This document shows positions 7,828-17,901 of a DNA stretch of 64,000 bases, piece after piece. Position numbers and translations under genes: made by a program. This DNA comes from Niallia circulans (GTDB taxonomy: Bacteria > Bacillota > Bacilli > Bacillales > Cytobacillaceae), in NCBI RefSeq assembly GCF_007273535.1, contig NZ_RIBP01000004.1, forward strand, positions 873,501 to 937,500, in the 5' to 3' direction. The notes beneath the pieces are model-generated. The model was not told where the DNA came from and searched no databases. It saw only the letters and a list, made by a program, of their open reading frames with translations. Numbering within the stretch: position 1 is the stretch's first letter; each line of letters begins with the position of its first letter.

Positions 7828-8321
7828 TATTCCACTTCCTTAATCTTTGCATAATGAGCTATTTGGTTCCTTAGCTCTAGTGCTTCTACTTCTGGGATAG
7901 CCGGAATTTGATGACTGCTTCCCATCGTACCGACAGAGATAGAATACAGCTTGTATTTTCTTAATAGTGGCCCTTGCACAAGTTCAACCGACTGTACCTT
8001 TGTCATCGGGATGAGTTGATGCTTTTTTTTCCATATTCCTGATTTCAACTGGATGAATTCTTCGTCCACATCATAACGCCAATATTTTTGCTTTAACGAC
8101 GGTTCCATAATAATTTCCCAGATTGCTGATAGTACTGTTAAACCTATAAGGCCAAGAATAATCCAGCCAATCCAGTACTTCCACTCAAAATAACCATCTA
8201 AATAATATAAAACACAAAGCACTATTAGTATTCCCACATTTATGATGGTCTCTGATATGCGCCAAACTTTCATTGCTTTTTCTGATATGCTTTTCTTCGG
8301 TTCCTCTATTTTAGAGTACAT
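7827..8321 (-). CDS. ydbS: YdbS-like membrane protein with one bPH2 domain
   Basis: 164-aa protein with two membrane helices (about residues 25-42 and 50-70) followed by a single bPH2 domain (about 85-160) containing LIPMTKVQSVELVQGPLLRK. It matches B. subtilis YdbS, the partner of YdbT. It starts at ATG 8321 after SD AGGAGGTG, and its stop overlaps the ydbT start by one base. It is divergent from the arabinanase gene across a 297-bp region. It probably forms a membrane complex with YdbT; this is inferred from coupling and shared domain type. Confidence 0.85.
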   Translation of the reverse strand: MYSKIEEPKKSISEKAMKVWRISETIINVGILIVLCVLYYLDGYFEWKYWIGWIILGLIGLTVLSAIWEIIMEPSLKQKYWRYDVDEEFIQLKSGIWKKKHQLIPMTKVQSVELVQGPLLRKYKLYSISVGTMGSSHQIPAIPEVEALELRNQIAHYAKIKEVE

Positions 8322-8449
8322 TACTCTAGCACCTCCTACTTATAATGTTAATACGTGTTATGCACTGATTAGTTCCTAATTTTATTAGAAATATGTATTT
8401 TCTGTAAAAAAATAGGCCAATCGATTCTTTCCCGCTAATATTGTTATCG

Positions 8450-8475
8450 TATGATAGATTATGAAAGCGTTTTTA
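8450..8475 (+). promoter_or_regulatory. abn -10 element with overlapping cre (CcpA) site
   Basis: TATGAT (8450-8455) is a good sigma-A -10; the -35 is weak (T-rich at 8425-8432). TGAAAGCGTTTTTA (8462-8475) matches the cre consensus TGWAARCGYTWNCW at 13 of 14 positions and lies over the predicted +1. Carbon catabolite repression is expected for an arabinan-degrading enzyme. No clear AraR operator was seen. Confidence 0.7.
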
Positions 8476-8484
8476 ATAAAAGGC

Positions 8485-8493
8485 GAAAGGAGG
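8485..8493 (+). promoter_or_regulatory. STAB-SD-like mRNA stabiliser in the abn leader
   Basis: GAAAGGAGG at 8485-8493 is a near-perfect anti-16S sequence with no start codon at translation spacing behind it. It lies about 24 nt after the predicted +1 and 134 nt before the abn start codon. The same nonamer is the STAB-SD element that stabilises cry3A mRNA in B. thuringiensis. Function here is inferred. Confidence 0.55.
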
Positions 8494-8618
8494 TTGAACC
8501 GGTACAATCTTACTTTGGAGCCGCTCCCCATACATAATACAACGCCCCTAAGAATTGGAGCTGTCCATCTCCATTTTAAGCAAATGGCTTCCATTTTAAA
8601 AAAGAAGGAGTTATGTCA

Positions 8619-11153
8619 ATGAGAAAAAGTAATTTGCGGCTTTTGCTGTCCGCCACTTTAGCTTTAGTACTAACTATTCCAAGCGCTGCATTTGCAGAAA
8701 AAACAAATCAAACAAACCTCGCCAGCACAAATGCAATTCCTGATTATCAAGACGTATCTGTTCATGATCCATCCATAGTAAAGGACGGTGATACTTACTA
8801 TGTTTTCGGCTCACATATTGAAGCAGCGAAATCAGATGATTTGATTAACTGGGAGACCTTTACAAATGGCTATACAACTCCAAATAACGAGTTATATGAT
8901 GACTTATCAAAAAACTTAGCAGGTTCCTTTAAATGGGCTGGAGAAAATGATTCGGACAGCAAGGGCGGTTTCGCTGTATGGGCTCCTGATGTTTTCTGGA
9001 ATAAAAACTATGTCAATAAGGATGGCAGCAAAGGTGCCTACATGATTTATTATAGTGCATCATCTACTTATATACGATCCGCAATCGGCTATGCTGTTTC
9101 TCAAGATATTGAAGGTCCTTATGAGTATGTTGATACAATTGTCTATTCTGGTTTTACGAAAGATAGTGCCAAAGACGCTAATAGCAATGTCGACAAAAAG
9201 TGGGTCAACACAAATATTCAAGGTTTGATTCATTCTGGAAACTTGCAAAGCGAAAATGACAACTGGTTCAATTCTGACGGCTCCTACAACAATAATCTTT
9301 ATCCTAATGCTATTGATGCTAATGTGTTCACAGCTGCTGACGGCAAACTTTGGATGACATATGGCTCTTGGTCTGGCGGTATCTTCCTGCTGGAGATAGA
9401 TAAGAAAACTGGAAAACCAATCTATCCTGAGAAAGATGGCAAAACAAAGGATGGCAGAATGATTGACCGCTACTTCGGCACAAAAATTGCCGGCGGTTAT
9501 TACAAATCTGGAGAGGGTCCATATATAGTCTATGATAAAAATACAAAATATTATTATCTATATGTGACATATGGCTGGTTAGGTGCTGATGGCGGTTATA
9601 ATATGAGGCTGTTTCGCTCCAAATCACCAGATGGTCCATATGTAGATGCAAGCGGCCAATCTGCGGTGCTACCTGGAAATGTAGACAATTCACTCTATGG
9701 AAATAAGGTTATGGGAAATTTCCTGTTTGAACGAAGAATTGGAGATCCTGGCACTGGTATCGGAGTCGGCTACGTATCACCTGGACATAACTCTGCTTTC
9801 ATTGATTCTAAAACAGGTCAGCATTTCTTAGTGTTCCATTCCCGCTTCCCTGAAACAGGGGAAATGCATGAAGTACGCGTTCATGAGATGTTCATGAATA
9901 GTGACGGATGGCCAATTGCAGCACCATACCGTTATAGTGGAGAAAAGCTTAAAAAAGTAAATAAACAGGATTTGATTGGCCAGTATCAGTTCATTAATCA
10001 TGGCAAAACATATTCAGGCGATATCACAGCATCTGTTTATATCGAACTGACTAAAAACGGAAAGATAACAGGAGATATGACTGGTACTTGGAAAAAGACA
10101 AGTCATAATGAAGCGGAAATAAAAATCGACGGCAATACCTACAATGGTGTGTTTGTCCGCCAATGGGATGAAGTATCCAAAAGCTATGTAATGGCATTTA
10201 CAGCCATGTCAATCGAAGGAGTTACAATCTGGGGCAGCAAAATGGAAGATAAGACCGACAAGGAAATCGTACAGGATGTTAAAACTGACCTAGACCTTGG
10301 CGATACAGCTAACGTAGTTTCTAATATATCCTTACCGACTGAGGGGACCCGTCATGCAACAATCACTTGGAAAACCTCTGATTCAAATGTCATTTCAGAA
10401 ACAGGTAACATAACACGTCCTGAGTCTGGCACTGCAAGCAAAGATGCTACATTGACCGCAACCATTACGAAGGGCAAGTACACAACAACTAAAACCTTTG
10501 TCATTACTGTTTTGCCATATAAGGAAAATGGTTTGGCTGCAAAATATTCATTCGAAGGTAATTTAAATGACAGTAACGCACAATTTGGCAGCGGCACAAT
10601 AACAGGAAATAAAATTGATAATACCGGTGGGTCCATTTCCTTTGCTGATGGAGTAAACGGCGGAAAGGCAGCTAAGTTCGATGGAGCTTCAGGCATTCGC
10701 TTGCCAAACGGATTAATATCAAGCGACATCTACAGTGTTTCCCTCTGGATTAAACCAGAACAGTTGACACAATACACTACTACTTTCTTTGGTGCAAGAG
10801 ATAGTAACAACTGGATAAGTCTCCTTCCATACGGAACAGGAAATGGCAGTACAGAAGTATGGTCTGGCAGTTCAACTTGGTATGATGCCTCAGTCGGCAG
10901 CCAAATAAAAACTGGTGAGTGGACTCACTTAGCTTTTACAGTAGATAAGGATGCTATTTCCGTGTACGTTAACGGAAATGAAAAGTATAAAGGCACAGGT
11001 TTCCCAAATATATTCACGACAGCAAATGCAAGCTTCAGTCTTGGGGTGAACTGGTGGGACCCACCATTTAAGGGTTATATGGATGAATTGAGGATTTATG
11101 ATGGTTTACTTACAGCCGAAGAAGTAAGCAATCTTGCCCAGGGAAATAAGTAA
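8619..11153 (+). CDS. abn: Secreted modular endo-alpha-1,5-L-arabinanase (GH43) with LamG-like domain
   Basis: 844-aa secreted enzyme that cleaves the alpha-1,5-L-arabinan backbone of pectin side chains. Numbering is from an upstream in-frame ATG at 8613, which is too close to the SD; ATG 8619, 8 nt after AAGGAG, is preferred. A signal peptide is followed by cleavage near SAAFA|EK. The GH43 five-blade propeller (about 42-440) carries catalytic D52 (VHDPSIV), D235 (AIDANVF) and E301 (SGEGPYIV), with GHNSA (H392) as the likely calcium site. A C-terminal beta domain (about 450-545), an Ig-like region (about 548-635) and a LamG/concanavalin-like module (about 640-842) follow. The last two are absent from the 469-aa B. 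subtilis AbnB as I recall, and probably bind carbohydrate. Expressed alone. Confidence 0.9.
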   Translation: MRKSNLRLLLSATLALVLTIPSAAFAEKTNQTNLASTNAIPDYQDVSVHDPSIVKDGDTYYVFGSHIEAAKSDDLINWETFTNGYTTPNNELYDDLSKNLAGSFKWAGENDSDSKGGFAVWAPDVFWNKNYVNKDGSKGAYMIYYSASSTYIRSAIGYAVSQDIEGPYEYVDTIVYSGFTKDSAKDANSNVDKKWVNTNIQGLIHSGNLQSENDNWFNSDGSYNNNLYPNAIDANVFTAADGKLWMTYGSWSGGIFLLEIDKKTGKPIYPEKDGKTKDGRMIDRYFGTKIAGGYYKSGEGPYIVYDKNTKYYYLYVTYGWLGADGGYNMRLFRSKSPDGPYVDASGQSAVLPGNVDNSLYGNKVMGNFLFERRIGDPGTGIGVGYVSPGHNSAFIDSKTGQHFLVFHSRFPETGEMHEVRVHEMFMNSDGWPIAAPYRYSGEKLKKVNKQDLIGQYQFINHGKTYSGDITASVYIELTKNGKITGDMTGTWKKTSHNEAEIKIDGNTYNGVFVRQWDEVSKSYVMAFTAMSIEGVTIWGSKMEDKTDKEIVQDVKTDLDLGDTANVVSNISLPTEGTRHATITWKTSDSNVISETGNITRPESGTASKDATLTATITKGKYTTTKTFVITVLPYKENGLAAKYSFEGNLNDSNAQFGSGTITGNKIDNTGGSISFADGVNGGKAAKFDGASGIRLPNGLISSDIYSVSLWIKPEQLTQYTTTFFGARDSNNWISLLPYGTGNGSTEVWSGSSTWYDASVGSQIKTGEWTHLAFTVDKDAISVYVNGNEKYKGTGFPNIFTTANASFSLGVNWWDPPFKGYMDELRIYDGLLTAEEVSNLAQGNK

Positions 11154-11160
11154 GTTTTAG

Positions 11161-11192
11161 AAGCCCCATATGTAAGACATATGGGGCTTTAT
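11161..11192 (+). terminator. Terminator of abn
   Basis: AAGCCCCATATGT pairs perfectly with ACATATGGGGCTT around a 3-nt loop. It begins 8 nt after the abn stop. The 3' T run is short, but the stem is very strong. Confidence 0.8.
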
Positions 11193-11212
11193 ATTAACAT
11201 GTAAAATAGAAA

Positions 11213-11252
11213 GAAAAAAAAGACTCTCAAGCAATAAGCTTGAGAGTCTTTT
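11213..11252 (-). terminator. Terminator of rplM-rpsI
   Basis: On the minus strand AAGACTCTCAAGC pairs with GCTTGAGAGTCTT around a 5-nt loop and is followed by a T-rich run. It ends the transcript just after rpsI. Confidence 0.88.
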
Positions 11253-11263
11253 GAAACGTAAAA

Positions 11264-11656
11264 TTAACGTTTTGAGAACTGAGGTGCACGACGAGCGCCT
11301 TTAAGACCGTATTTTTTACGTTCTTTCATACGAGCGTCACGAGTTAACAATCCAGCACGCTTAAGTGTTGGACGGTACTCAGGATCTGCTTGAAGTAAAG
11401 CACGAGCGATACCATGACGGATAGCTCCAGCTTGACCAGTGTATCCTCCACCGCTAACGTTAACTAGGATATTGTAGCTTCCAGTAGTTTCAGTAGCTAC
11501 TAATGGTTGTTTTACAACTTCACGTAAAGCTGCAAATGGAATATAGTTTTCAATTTCACGACCATTGATGATGATTTGACCGTCGCCTGGTACTAAACGT
11601 ACACGTGCAACGGAACTTTTACGACGACCAGTACCGATATATTGAACCTGTGCCAT
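11264..11656 (-). CDS. rpsI: 30S ribosomal protein S9
   Basis: 130-aa S9, full length for the family. The N-terminus [17 protein letters not shown] and the very basic C-terminal tail [14 protein letters not shown] are diagnostic; the tail reaches the P-site tRNA anticodon stem-loop through its terminal Arg. It starts at ATG 11656 with SD GGAGGT. It lies 21 nt downstream of rplM in a two-gene operon controlled from the rplM leader. Confidence 0.98.
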   Translation of the reverse strand: MAQVQYIGTGRRKSSVARVRLVPGDGQIIINGREIENYIPFAALREVVKQPLVATETTGSYNILVNVSGGGYTGQAGAIRHGIARALLQADPEYRPTLKRAGLLTRDARMKERKKYGLKGARRAPQFSKR

Positions 11657-11677
11657 TTTTTTTACCTCCCTTATTAA

Positions 11678-12115
11678 TTATCCGCGAAGTTCGTAAACTT
11701 CTGGTTGTTGTGCTTGGTGCGGATGCTCGCTACCAGCGTATACATGTAATTTTTTGAACATTTGACGACCAAGAGAATTCTTTGGAAGCATGCCTTTGAT
11801 AGCAAGCTCAAGCATTTTCTCAGCGTAGTTTGTACGCATTTCTAAAGCAGTTCTTTGCTTTAGTCCACCTGGATGCATAGTGTGACGGTAGTAAATTTTA
11901 TCAGTCAATTTTTTACCAGTCAATTCGATTTTTGAAGCATTTAAAAGAATAACATGATCACCAGTATCCACATGTGGTGTGAAAGTTGGTTTATGTTTTC
12001 CACGTAGGATTGATGCTACTTCACTAGCAAGACGACCTAAAGTTTTGCCTTCAGCATCAATCACGTACCATTTACGGTCAACAGTGTTTGAATTAGCCAT
12101 GAACGTTGTACGCAT
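11678..12115 (-). CDS. rplM: 50S ribosomal protein L13
   Basis: 145-aa L13, an early 23S rRNA-binding assembly protein. Diagnostic stretches are [20 protein letters not shown] and [19 protein letters not shown]. The N-terminal extension MRTTFMANS is also present in B. subtilis. It starts at 12115 with SD AGGAGGGA. First gene of the rplM-rpsI operon, preceded by its own promoter and a conserved L13 leader element. Confidence 0.98.
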   Translation of the reverse strand: MRTTFMANSNTVDRKWYVIDAEGKTLGRLASEVASILRGKHKPTFTPHVDTGDHVILLNASKIELTGKKLTDKIYYRHTMHPGGLKQRTALEMRTNYAEKMLELAIKGMLPKNSLGRQMFKKLHVYAGSEHPHQAQQPEVYELRG

Positions 12116-12179
12116 GAGTTTCCCTCCTGAATGTTAAGTTTTTAGTTTTTTTGTTGTTTTAATGATTTACGTCTATATG

Positions 12180-12216
12180 TTCACACAATTAAGTTTCCGG
12201 GGCTTAATGTGGGTTT
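12180..12216 (-). ncRNA. L13 leader (ribosomal-protein autoregulatory element)
   Basis: In the rplM 5' UTR, CCCACATTAAG pairs with CTTAATTGTGTG around a loop CCCCGGAAA. This matches the stem-loop of the Bacillus L13 leader family, in both sequence and position. It presumably lets excess L13 repress rplM-rpsI. Confidence 0.7.
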
Positions 12217-12233
12217 ATAATACATACCATATT

Positions 12234-12262
12234 ATGATATATGCTAGAGTGCCATATGTCAA
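12234..12262 (-). promoter_or_regulatory. Promoter of rplM-rpsI
   Basis: On the minus strand TTGACA (12262-12257), a 17-nt spacer and TATCAT (12239-12234), positioned just upstream of the L13 leader. Confidence 0.8.
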
Positions 12263-12322
12263 GAAAATGTTACACCAGGTTTAGTTGTTATGAAAAATTC
12301 TTTTCGACTTTATATTTTCTAC

Positions 12323-13060
12323 TTAATAGTAAACCTTCCATAAATACAAACCGTTTGCAGAAGCAGTCTTTCCTGCGGCTTTACGGTCTTTTTTCACTAG
12401 AATTTCTTTAATAGACTCTGGCTTTCGTTTGCCTCTGCCAACGTCAAGCAGTGTTCCGATTATGATACGCACCATATTATAAAGGAAGCCATTTCCTTTA
12501 AAGCTAAAAATAAGCATATCATCTTCTTCTACCAATTCCATTGACGTAATCGTCCTTACCTTATCTTCCTTATCCGTCTTCATCGAGCAAAAGCTGGTGA
12601 AGTCATGTTCACCAATAAAATATTCAAGTGCTTTGCGAATTGCCTCAATATCCAATTTATATGGATAATAATAGGCATGGTTACGCTTGAACGGATCTCT
12701 TCTTTCAGAGAGATGGATAAAATAACGGTATTCCTTGCCAGTTACATTGTATCTTGCATGAAAGTCCAGATTAACTGGTTCTATTGTAGAAAATACAATA
12801 TCATGAGGCAGCATTGCGTTTATTGCGAGCTCCCACTTTCCAGCAGGTATATCCAAATCTGAATCAAAATGGATGACCTGTCCTTTTGCATGGACGCCTG
12901 CATCTGTACGGCCTGATGCTTGAATCTTTATCTCACTGCCTTTATGAAGCTTTTTTAAAGCTTTTTCTATTTCTCCTTGAACAGTGCGGTCCCTCGGCTG
13001 AAGCTGAAATCCACAATATTCGGAGCCATCATAGCTGACTATCCCTTTATATCTTTGCAT
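12323..13060 (-). CDS. truA: tRNA pseudouridine(38-40) synthase TruA
   Basis: 245-aa enzyme converting U38, U39 and U40 of tRNA anticodon stems to pseudouridine. The catalytic Asp is in the motif [11 protein letters not shown], and the C-terminal half has the family's [20 protein letters not shown] at 13063 precedes ATG 13060; the ATG lies 7 nt after GGAG and is preferred. It lies directly downstream of ecfT (12-nt gap) and ends the ecf operon, as in B. subtilis. Confidence 0.96.
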   Translation of the reverse strand: MQRYKGIVSYDGSEYCGFQLQPRDRTVQGEIEKALKKLHKGSEIKIQASGRTDAGVHAKGQVIHFDSDLDIPAGKWELAINAMLPHDIVFSTIEPVNLDFHARYNVTGKEYRYFIHLSERRDPFKRNHAYYYPYKLDIEAIRKALEYFIGEHDFTSFCSMKTDKEDKVRTITSMELVEEDDMLIFSFKGNGFLYNMVRIIIGTLLDVGRGKRKPESIKEILVKKDRKAAGKTASANGLYLWKVYY

Positions 13061-13072
13061 CACTTTTCTCCA

Positions 13073-13870
13073 TTATGATTTAAATACAAGCAGCAAAACT
13101 GCTACAAGCACTAATAATACTATCATGACACTATCCGATTGCTTCCAAACTAGCTGACGATATTTCGTTCTGCCCTCTCCACCTTGGTAGCCTCTCGCTT
13201 CCATAGCAGTTGCAAGCTCCTCGGCTCTCTTAAAGGCATTGACAAAAAGCGGAATTAATAATGGTACAATTGCTTTTATTCTGCTTTGAATTGGACCGCT
13301 CGAGAATTCCACCCCTCTTGCCATCTGCGCCTTCATTATCTTCTCTGTTTCATCCATCAGTGTTGGGATGAAGCGTAAAGAGATAGACATCATTAAGGCA
13401 AGTTCATGAACTGGAAAGCGGATCTTTTTCAGAGGTCCCAGCAATGTCTCCAATGCATCTGTAAGCTCAATTGGTGTTGTTGTCAATGTGAGCAAGGAAG
13501 TCATGATTATAAGCAGAAAGAAGCGTAATGAAATGAGTATCCCCATCCTTAGTCCTTCTGAATATATTTTAATCCATCCGTATTCGAATAATAAGCTGCC
13601 ATCTTTAGTAAAAAACAAATGAAGACAGAAAGTAAATAATATAAGCCAAAGTATTGGTCTTAATCCTAGATAAATATATTTAAAAGGAACCTTTGACAAA
13701 AGGATCATCAAACCAACATACGCAGCAAGAATAAAATAGGTAGCAGCATTATTGGCTAGGAATACAATACAAATAAATAAAAATACAATTATAAGCTTTG
13801 AACGAGGATCCATTCTATGCAGAAGTGAGTCAATCGGAACAAAACGACCTATTATCATTTTCCCCATCAT
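13073..13870 (-). CDS. ecfT: ECF transporter transmembrane coupling protein EcfT
   Basis: 265-aa integral membrane T component linking the two ATPases to interchangeable substrate-binding S components (vitamins, metals). It has several hydrophobic helices in the N-terminal two thirds and the coupling motif with Ala-Arg-Gly ([11 protein letters not shown]), plus a second, MEARGYQGG. Its ATG overlaps the ecfA2 stop (ATGA), so translation is coupled. No S-component gene is in this window, consistent with a group II (shared-module) ECF transporter. Confidence 0.96.
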   Translation of the reverse strand: MMGKMIIGRFVPIDSLLHRMDPRSKLIIVFLFICIVFLANNAATYFILAAYVGLMILLSKVPFKYIYLGLRPILWLILFTFCLHLFFTKDGSLLFEYGWIKIYSEGLRMGILISLRFFLLIIMTSLLTLTTTPIELTDALETLLGPLKKIRFPVHELALMMSISLRFIPTLMDETEKIMKAQMARGVEFSSGPIQSRIKAIVPLLIPLFVNAFKRAEELATAMEARGYQGGEGRTKYRQLVWKQSDSVMIVLLVLVAVLLLVFKS

Positions 13871-14739
13871 TGATGATCCTCATTTTTCTTTAAGTAATCC
13901 GCTAGTTCCATAATAAATGTCTCCGTATTTAAATGCACTTTATCAAGTTTAAAGCCAAGCTGAGCTTCTAATTTCCTCTGGAATCTAACAATATCAGGAA
14001 CATTTAATCCAATTCGCACTAAATCTTCGCTTTCTGAAAATATTTCCTCAGCAGTTCCTTCTCTATAAACATTCCCTTTATTCATAATGACGATTTTGTC
14101 TGCATACAATGCTGCGTCCTCCATACTGTGTGTAACCAGTATAGTCGTCAAGTTTCGTTCTTTATGCAGTCTATAGAACATTTCCATGATTTCTTTTCGG
14201 CCTCTTGGATCTAGTCCTGCAGTTGGCTCATCAAGAACAAGCACTTCAGGCTCCATAGCCAAAACACCGGCGATAGCTACTCGTCTCATCTGCCCACCTG
14301 ATAAATCAAATGGGGATTTGTTCAAGTAATCTTCCGAAAGCCCTACCTCTGCCAAAGCCCTTTTTGCTCTGATTTTTGCCTCTTCCTCTTTTACTCCAAA
14401 GTTCATTGGTCCAAAACAGATATCTTTTTCTACTGTTTCTTCGAATAGCTGGCTTTCTGGAAACTGGAAAACGATTCCTACCTTTTGGCGAATTGGAGCA
14501 AGGTTCTTATTCTTACGGCCAGATTCAATTAACCTGTCACCTATTGCAACACTTCCACTAGTAGGTGTTAATAAGGCATTCAAATGCTGAAGAATTGTGG
14601 ATTTACCAGAGCCTGTATGACCAATGATAGCCATATAAGAACCTGAGGATATATTTATGTCCACATTCTCAATTGCCAATCTTTCAAACGGTGTATTCTC
14701 TTGATAACGATATGCTACTTTTTGAAGTGAGATGTCCAT
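13867..14739 (-). CDS. ecfA2: ECF transporter ATPase EcfA2
   Basis: 290-aa ABC ATPase. Walker A is GHTGSGKST (about residues 41-49), the Q-loop lies in FQFPESQLF, the signature is LSGGQMRR and Walker B is [13 protein letters not shown] with an H-switch in TILVTHSM. It pairs with EcfA1 to power the EcfT module. Its start lies inside the 3' end of ecfA1 (25-nt overlap) and its end overlaps ecfT by 4 nt, giving tight translational coupling of the three subunits. Confidence 0.97.
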   Translation of the reverse strand: MDISLQKVAYRYQENTPFERLAIENVDINISSGSYMAIIGHTGSGKSTILQHLNALLTPTSGSVAIGDRLIESGRKNKNLAPIRQKVGIVFQFPESQLFEETVEKDICFGPMNFGVKEEEAKIRAKRALAEVGLSEDYLNKSPFDLSGGQMRRVAIAGVLAMEPEVLVLDEPTAGLDPRGRKEIMEMFYRLHKERNLTTILVTHSMEDAALYADKIVIMNKGNVYREGTAEEIFSESEDLVRIGLNVPDIVRFQRKLEAQLGFKLDKVHLNTETFIMELADYLKKNEDHQ

Positions 14740-15554
14740 AGCTCAGTCACCAACTCTTCTTCTGTCAATGTTATTTTGTCTACCTGTACCCCCTGCGCTT
14801 CAAGACCGCTTCTTAGTCTTATCGCAAATGGGATATCAAGTCCAATTTCAATTAATTCCTTCTCTAACTGGAAAATTTTAGAGGGCTTACCCTCCTGATA
14901 AACCTTCCCTTTATTCATGATGATAATTCGGTCTGCTCTTGCTGCTTCATCAAGATCATGGGTGATAGAGATTACCGTCATATTTTCCTGCTTCAGCTCT
15001 TTCATTAATTCGAGTACTTCCTGTCTCCCCTGTGGATCAAGCATAGACGTCGCTTCATCAAGGACGATAATGCTTGGTTTCAATGCAATAACACCGGCAA
15101 TTGCTACACGTTGTTTTTGTCCACCTGAAAGATGGTGCGGCTCTTGATCAAGAAAAGATAGCATATTTACTTTTTCTAAAGCAGCTTCCACCCGTTTATG
15201 CATTTCCTCCCTAGGAATAGCATTGTTTTCTAAGCCAAAAGCCACATCATCTTTAACTGTTGTCCCTACAAACTGATTATCAGGTTTTTGAAAAACCATA
15301 CCTACTCTTTTTCTAGCATCCCAAACTGTTTCTTCTGATATGACTATGTCTCCAATGCGGATAGATCCTTCTTTTGAAAAATACAACCCGTTTAATAGCT
15401 TAGCAAGTGTTGATTTACCTGAACCATTATGACCGACGATAGCTACCCATTCACCCTCTTTTATTTGGAAAGAAACGTTATCTAGTGCTTTTGTCTGCTG
15501 ATCTTCATACATAAAGGATAAGGAGTCGACTGTTACCAAAACTTTATGGTCCAT
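14715..15554 (-). CDS. ecfA1: ECF transporter ATPase EcfA1
   Basis: 279-aa ABC ATPase. Walker A is GHNGSGKST, the Q-loop [10 protein letters not shown] (typical of EcfA1), the signature LSGGQKQR and Walker [18 protein letters not shown] at 15566 is inside the Shine-Dalgarno GTGAGG; ATG 15554, 6 nt after it, gives the family N-terminus [14 protein letters not shown]. First gene of ecfA1-ecfA2-ecfT-truA. A terminator-like hairpin lies only about 25 nt upstream, so expression probably depends on readthrough or control at that site. Confidence 0.96.
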   Translation of the reverse strand: MDHKVLVTVDSLSFMYEDQQTKALDNVSFQIKEGEWVAIVGHNGSGKSTLAKLLNGLYFSKEGSIRIGDIVISEETVWDARKRVGMVFQKPDNQFVGTTVKDDVAFGLENNAIPREEMHKRVEAALEKVNMLSFLDQEPHHLSGGQKQRVAIAGVIALKPSIIVLDEATSMLDPQGRQEVLELMKELKQENMTVISITHDLDEAARADRIIIMNKGKVYQEGKPSKIFQLEKELIEIGLDIPFAIRLRSGLEAQGVQVDKITLTEEELVTELWTSHFKK

Positions 15555-15579
15555 ATAATACCTCACTCATTCTTCTTTT

Positions 15580-15612
15580 GCCAAAAAGAAAACTCGCCTT
15601 ACGGGCGAGCTT
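15580..15612 (-). terminator. Terminator-like hairpin immediately upstream of ecfA1 (possible attenuator)
   Basis: On the minus strand GCTCGCC pairs with GGCGAG(T) around CGTAA and is followed by TTTTCTTTTT. It lies between the alpha-operon terminator (130 nt upstream) and the ecfA1 Shine-Dalgarno. No strong promoter fits between the hairpin and the gene. The rest of the 15613-15740 gap holds only weak -35/-10 candidates. Confidence 0.6.
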
Positions 15613-15739
15613 TGAATTGGTTCTACATAAGATATAAATTTGAAGTAAATACCTATGTCCCTGAATCCAGGAAATTCATATGTTGTAAATGAATCTTATG
15701 ATATTCCTATTCTCGCACCCTGAATGCTTCTTTTAAAAA

Positions 15740-15786
15740 CGAAAAAAGCCCGCACCTCCAATTCAACTTGAATTGCAGAGGTGCTA
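15740..15786 (-). terminator. Terminator of the S10-spc-alpha operon
   Basis: On the minus strand GCACCTC pairs with GAGGTGC, with an inner AATTCAA/TTGAATT stem, followed by GGGCTTTTTTC. It lies about 160 nt after rplQ. The 15787-15948 stretch between rplQ and the hairpin shows no gene. Confidence 0.85.
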
Positions 15787-15948
15787 GAGCTAGACGAGAC
15801 ATTTGTTCTTTATTCTTTCCTAATGCTCATCGTAACACTCTGTTTTGGCTTGATAGCATATAGAATGAGACTACTAAAGAAAAAGGGTACTTGAACAAGT
15901 TTCATAGCAATATAAACTGTCCGGCACCCTATGTTCCTTAAATCTCTA

Positions 15949-16353
<405 letters not shown>

Positions 16354-16370
16354 TCAAAAACGGCTGTTTA

Positions 16371-17315
16371 TCAGTCGTCTTTTCTTAGGCCTAAACCTAG
16401 CTCTTCCAGTTTATGCTTAACTTCTTCAAGAGATTTTCTACCAAGATTTCGAACTTTCATCATATCTTCTTCTGTCTTATTAGCCAATTCTTGTACTGTA
16501 TTAATCCCAGCACGTTTTAGGCAGTTATAAGAACGAACAGATAAATCAAGCTCTTCAATCGTCATCTCAAGAACTTTTTCTTTTTGATCTTCTTCTTTTT
16601 CTACCATTATCTCAGCATTTTGAGCTTCATCAGTTAAACCAACGAAGATGTTTAAATGCTCTGTCAAAATCTTTGCACCAAGTGCAATAGCATCTTGAGG
16701 ACCTGTACTACCGTCAGTCCAAACGTCAAATGTTAGTTTATCATAATTAGTCAATTGACCAACACGAGTATTCTCAACTTGATAATTCACTCTAGAAACT
16801 GGAGTGTAGATTGAATCAATTGGAATTACACCAATAGGTTGATCCTCACGCTTGTTTTGTTCAGCAGGTGTGTAACCACGACCACGCTTTGCAGTTAAAC
16901 GCATGCGAAGATTTCCGTTGCTGCCCAATGTAGCGATATGAAGATCTGGATTCAAGATCTCTACATCACTATCATGAGTGATGTCCGCTGCAGTGACAAC
17001 TCCTTCACCTTGCATATCAATCTCTAAAGTTTTTTCATCATCAGAGTAGATTTTAAGTGCTAGTTTCTTGATGTTCAATATGATAGATGTTACATCTTCC
17101 ACGACGCCTTCAATTGTTGAGAACTCATGAAGTACCCCATCAATTTGAATGGATGTGATAGCGGCACCAGGAAGTGAGGATAATAGAATACGACGTAAGG
17201 AGTTACCCAAAGTAGTACCATATCCACGCTCAAGTGGCTCTACGACGAATTTGCCGTATTTGGCATCATCGTTGATCTCAACCGTTTCGATTTTTGGTTT
17301 TTCTATTTCGATCAT
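16371..17315 (-). CDS. rpoA: RNA polymerase alpha subunit
   Basis: 314-aa alpha subunit, same length as B. subtilis. The N-terminal domain (about 1-230) dimerises and assembles beta and beta'; it contains [20 protein letters not shown]. The C-terminal domain (about 250-314) binds UP-element DNA and activators; it contains [19 protein letters not shown] and [12 protein letters not shown] 17315 is preferred over an in-frame TTG one codon earlier. It lies between rpsK and rplQ in the alpha operon. Confidence 0.99.
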   Translation of the reverse strand: MIEIEKPKIETVEINDDAKYGKFVVEPLERGYGTTLGNSLRRILLSSLPGAAITSIQIDGVLHEFSTIEGVVEDVTSIILNIKKLALKIYSDDEKTLEIDMQGEGVVTAADITHDSDVEILNPDLHIATLGSNGNLRMRLTAKRGRGYTPAEQNKREDQPIGVIPIDSIYTPVSRVNYQVENTRVGQLTNYDKLTFDVWTDGSTGPQDAIALGAKILTEHLNIFVGLTDEAQNAEIMVEKEEDQKEKVLEMTIEELDLSVRSYNCLKRAGINTVQELANKTEEDMMKVRNLGRKSLEEVKHKLEELGLGLRKDD

Positions 17316-17490
17316 CAAAATATACCCTCCTTCAAAACGTCGAAACCCCGGCTATTTTAGTAACCGAAATTCCCCATGTTTACGTTCCCGCTTTGTGCAC
17401 AACAACTGGGTTAATAATTCTGTACGGGCTTTTAAAAAGTTTTAATCAAATCCCAGTATAGACAAGGATAAATGATTTTATACAGAAAAA

Positions 17491-17880
<390 letters not shown>

Positions 17881-17901
17881 TTAAAGTACCTCCTTTACGG
17901 A

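Noticed and set aside
8385..8594. 69-codon minus-strand open frame in the abn/ydbS gap
   Set aside because: It covers the abn promoter, cre and leader, has no Shine-Dalgarno, and resembles no protein I know.
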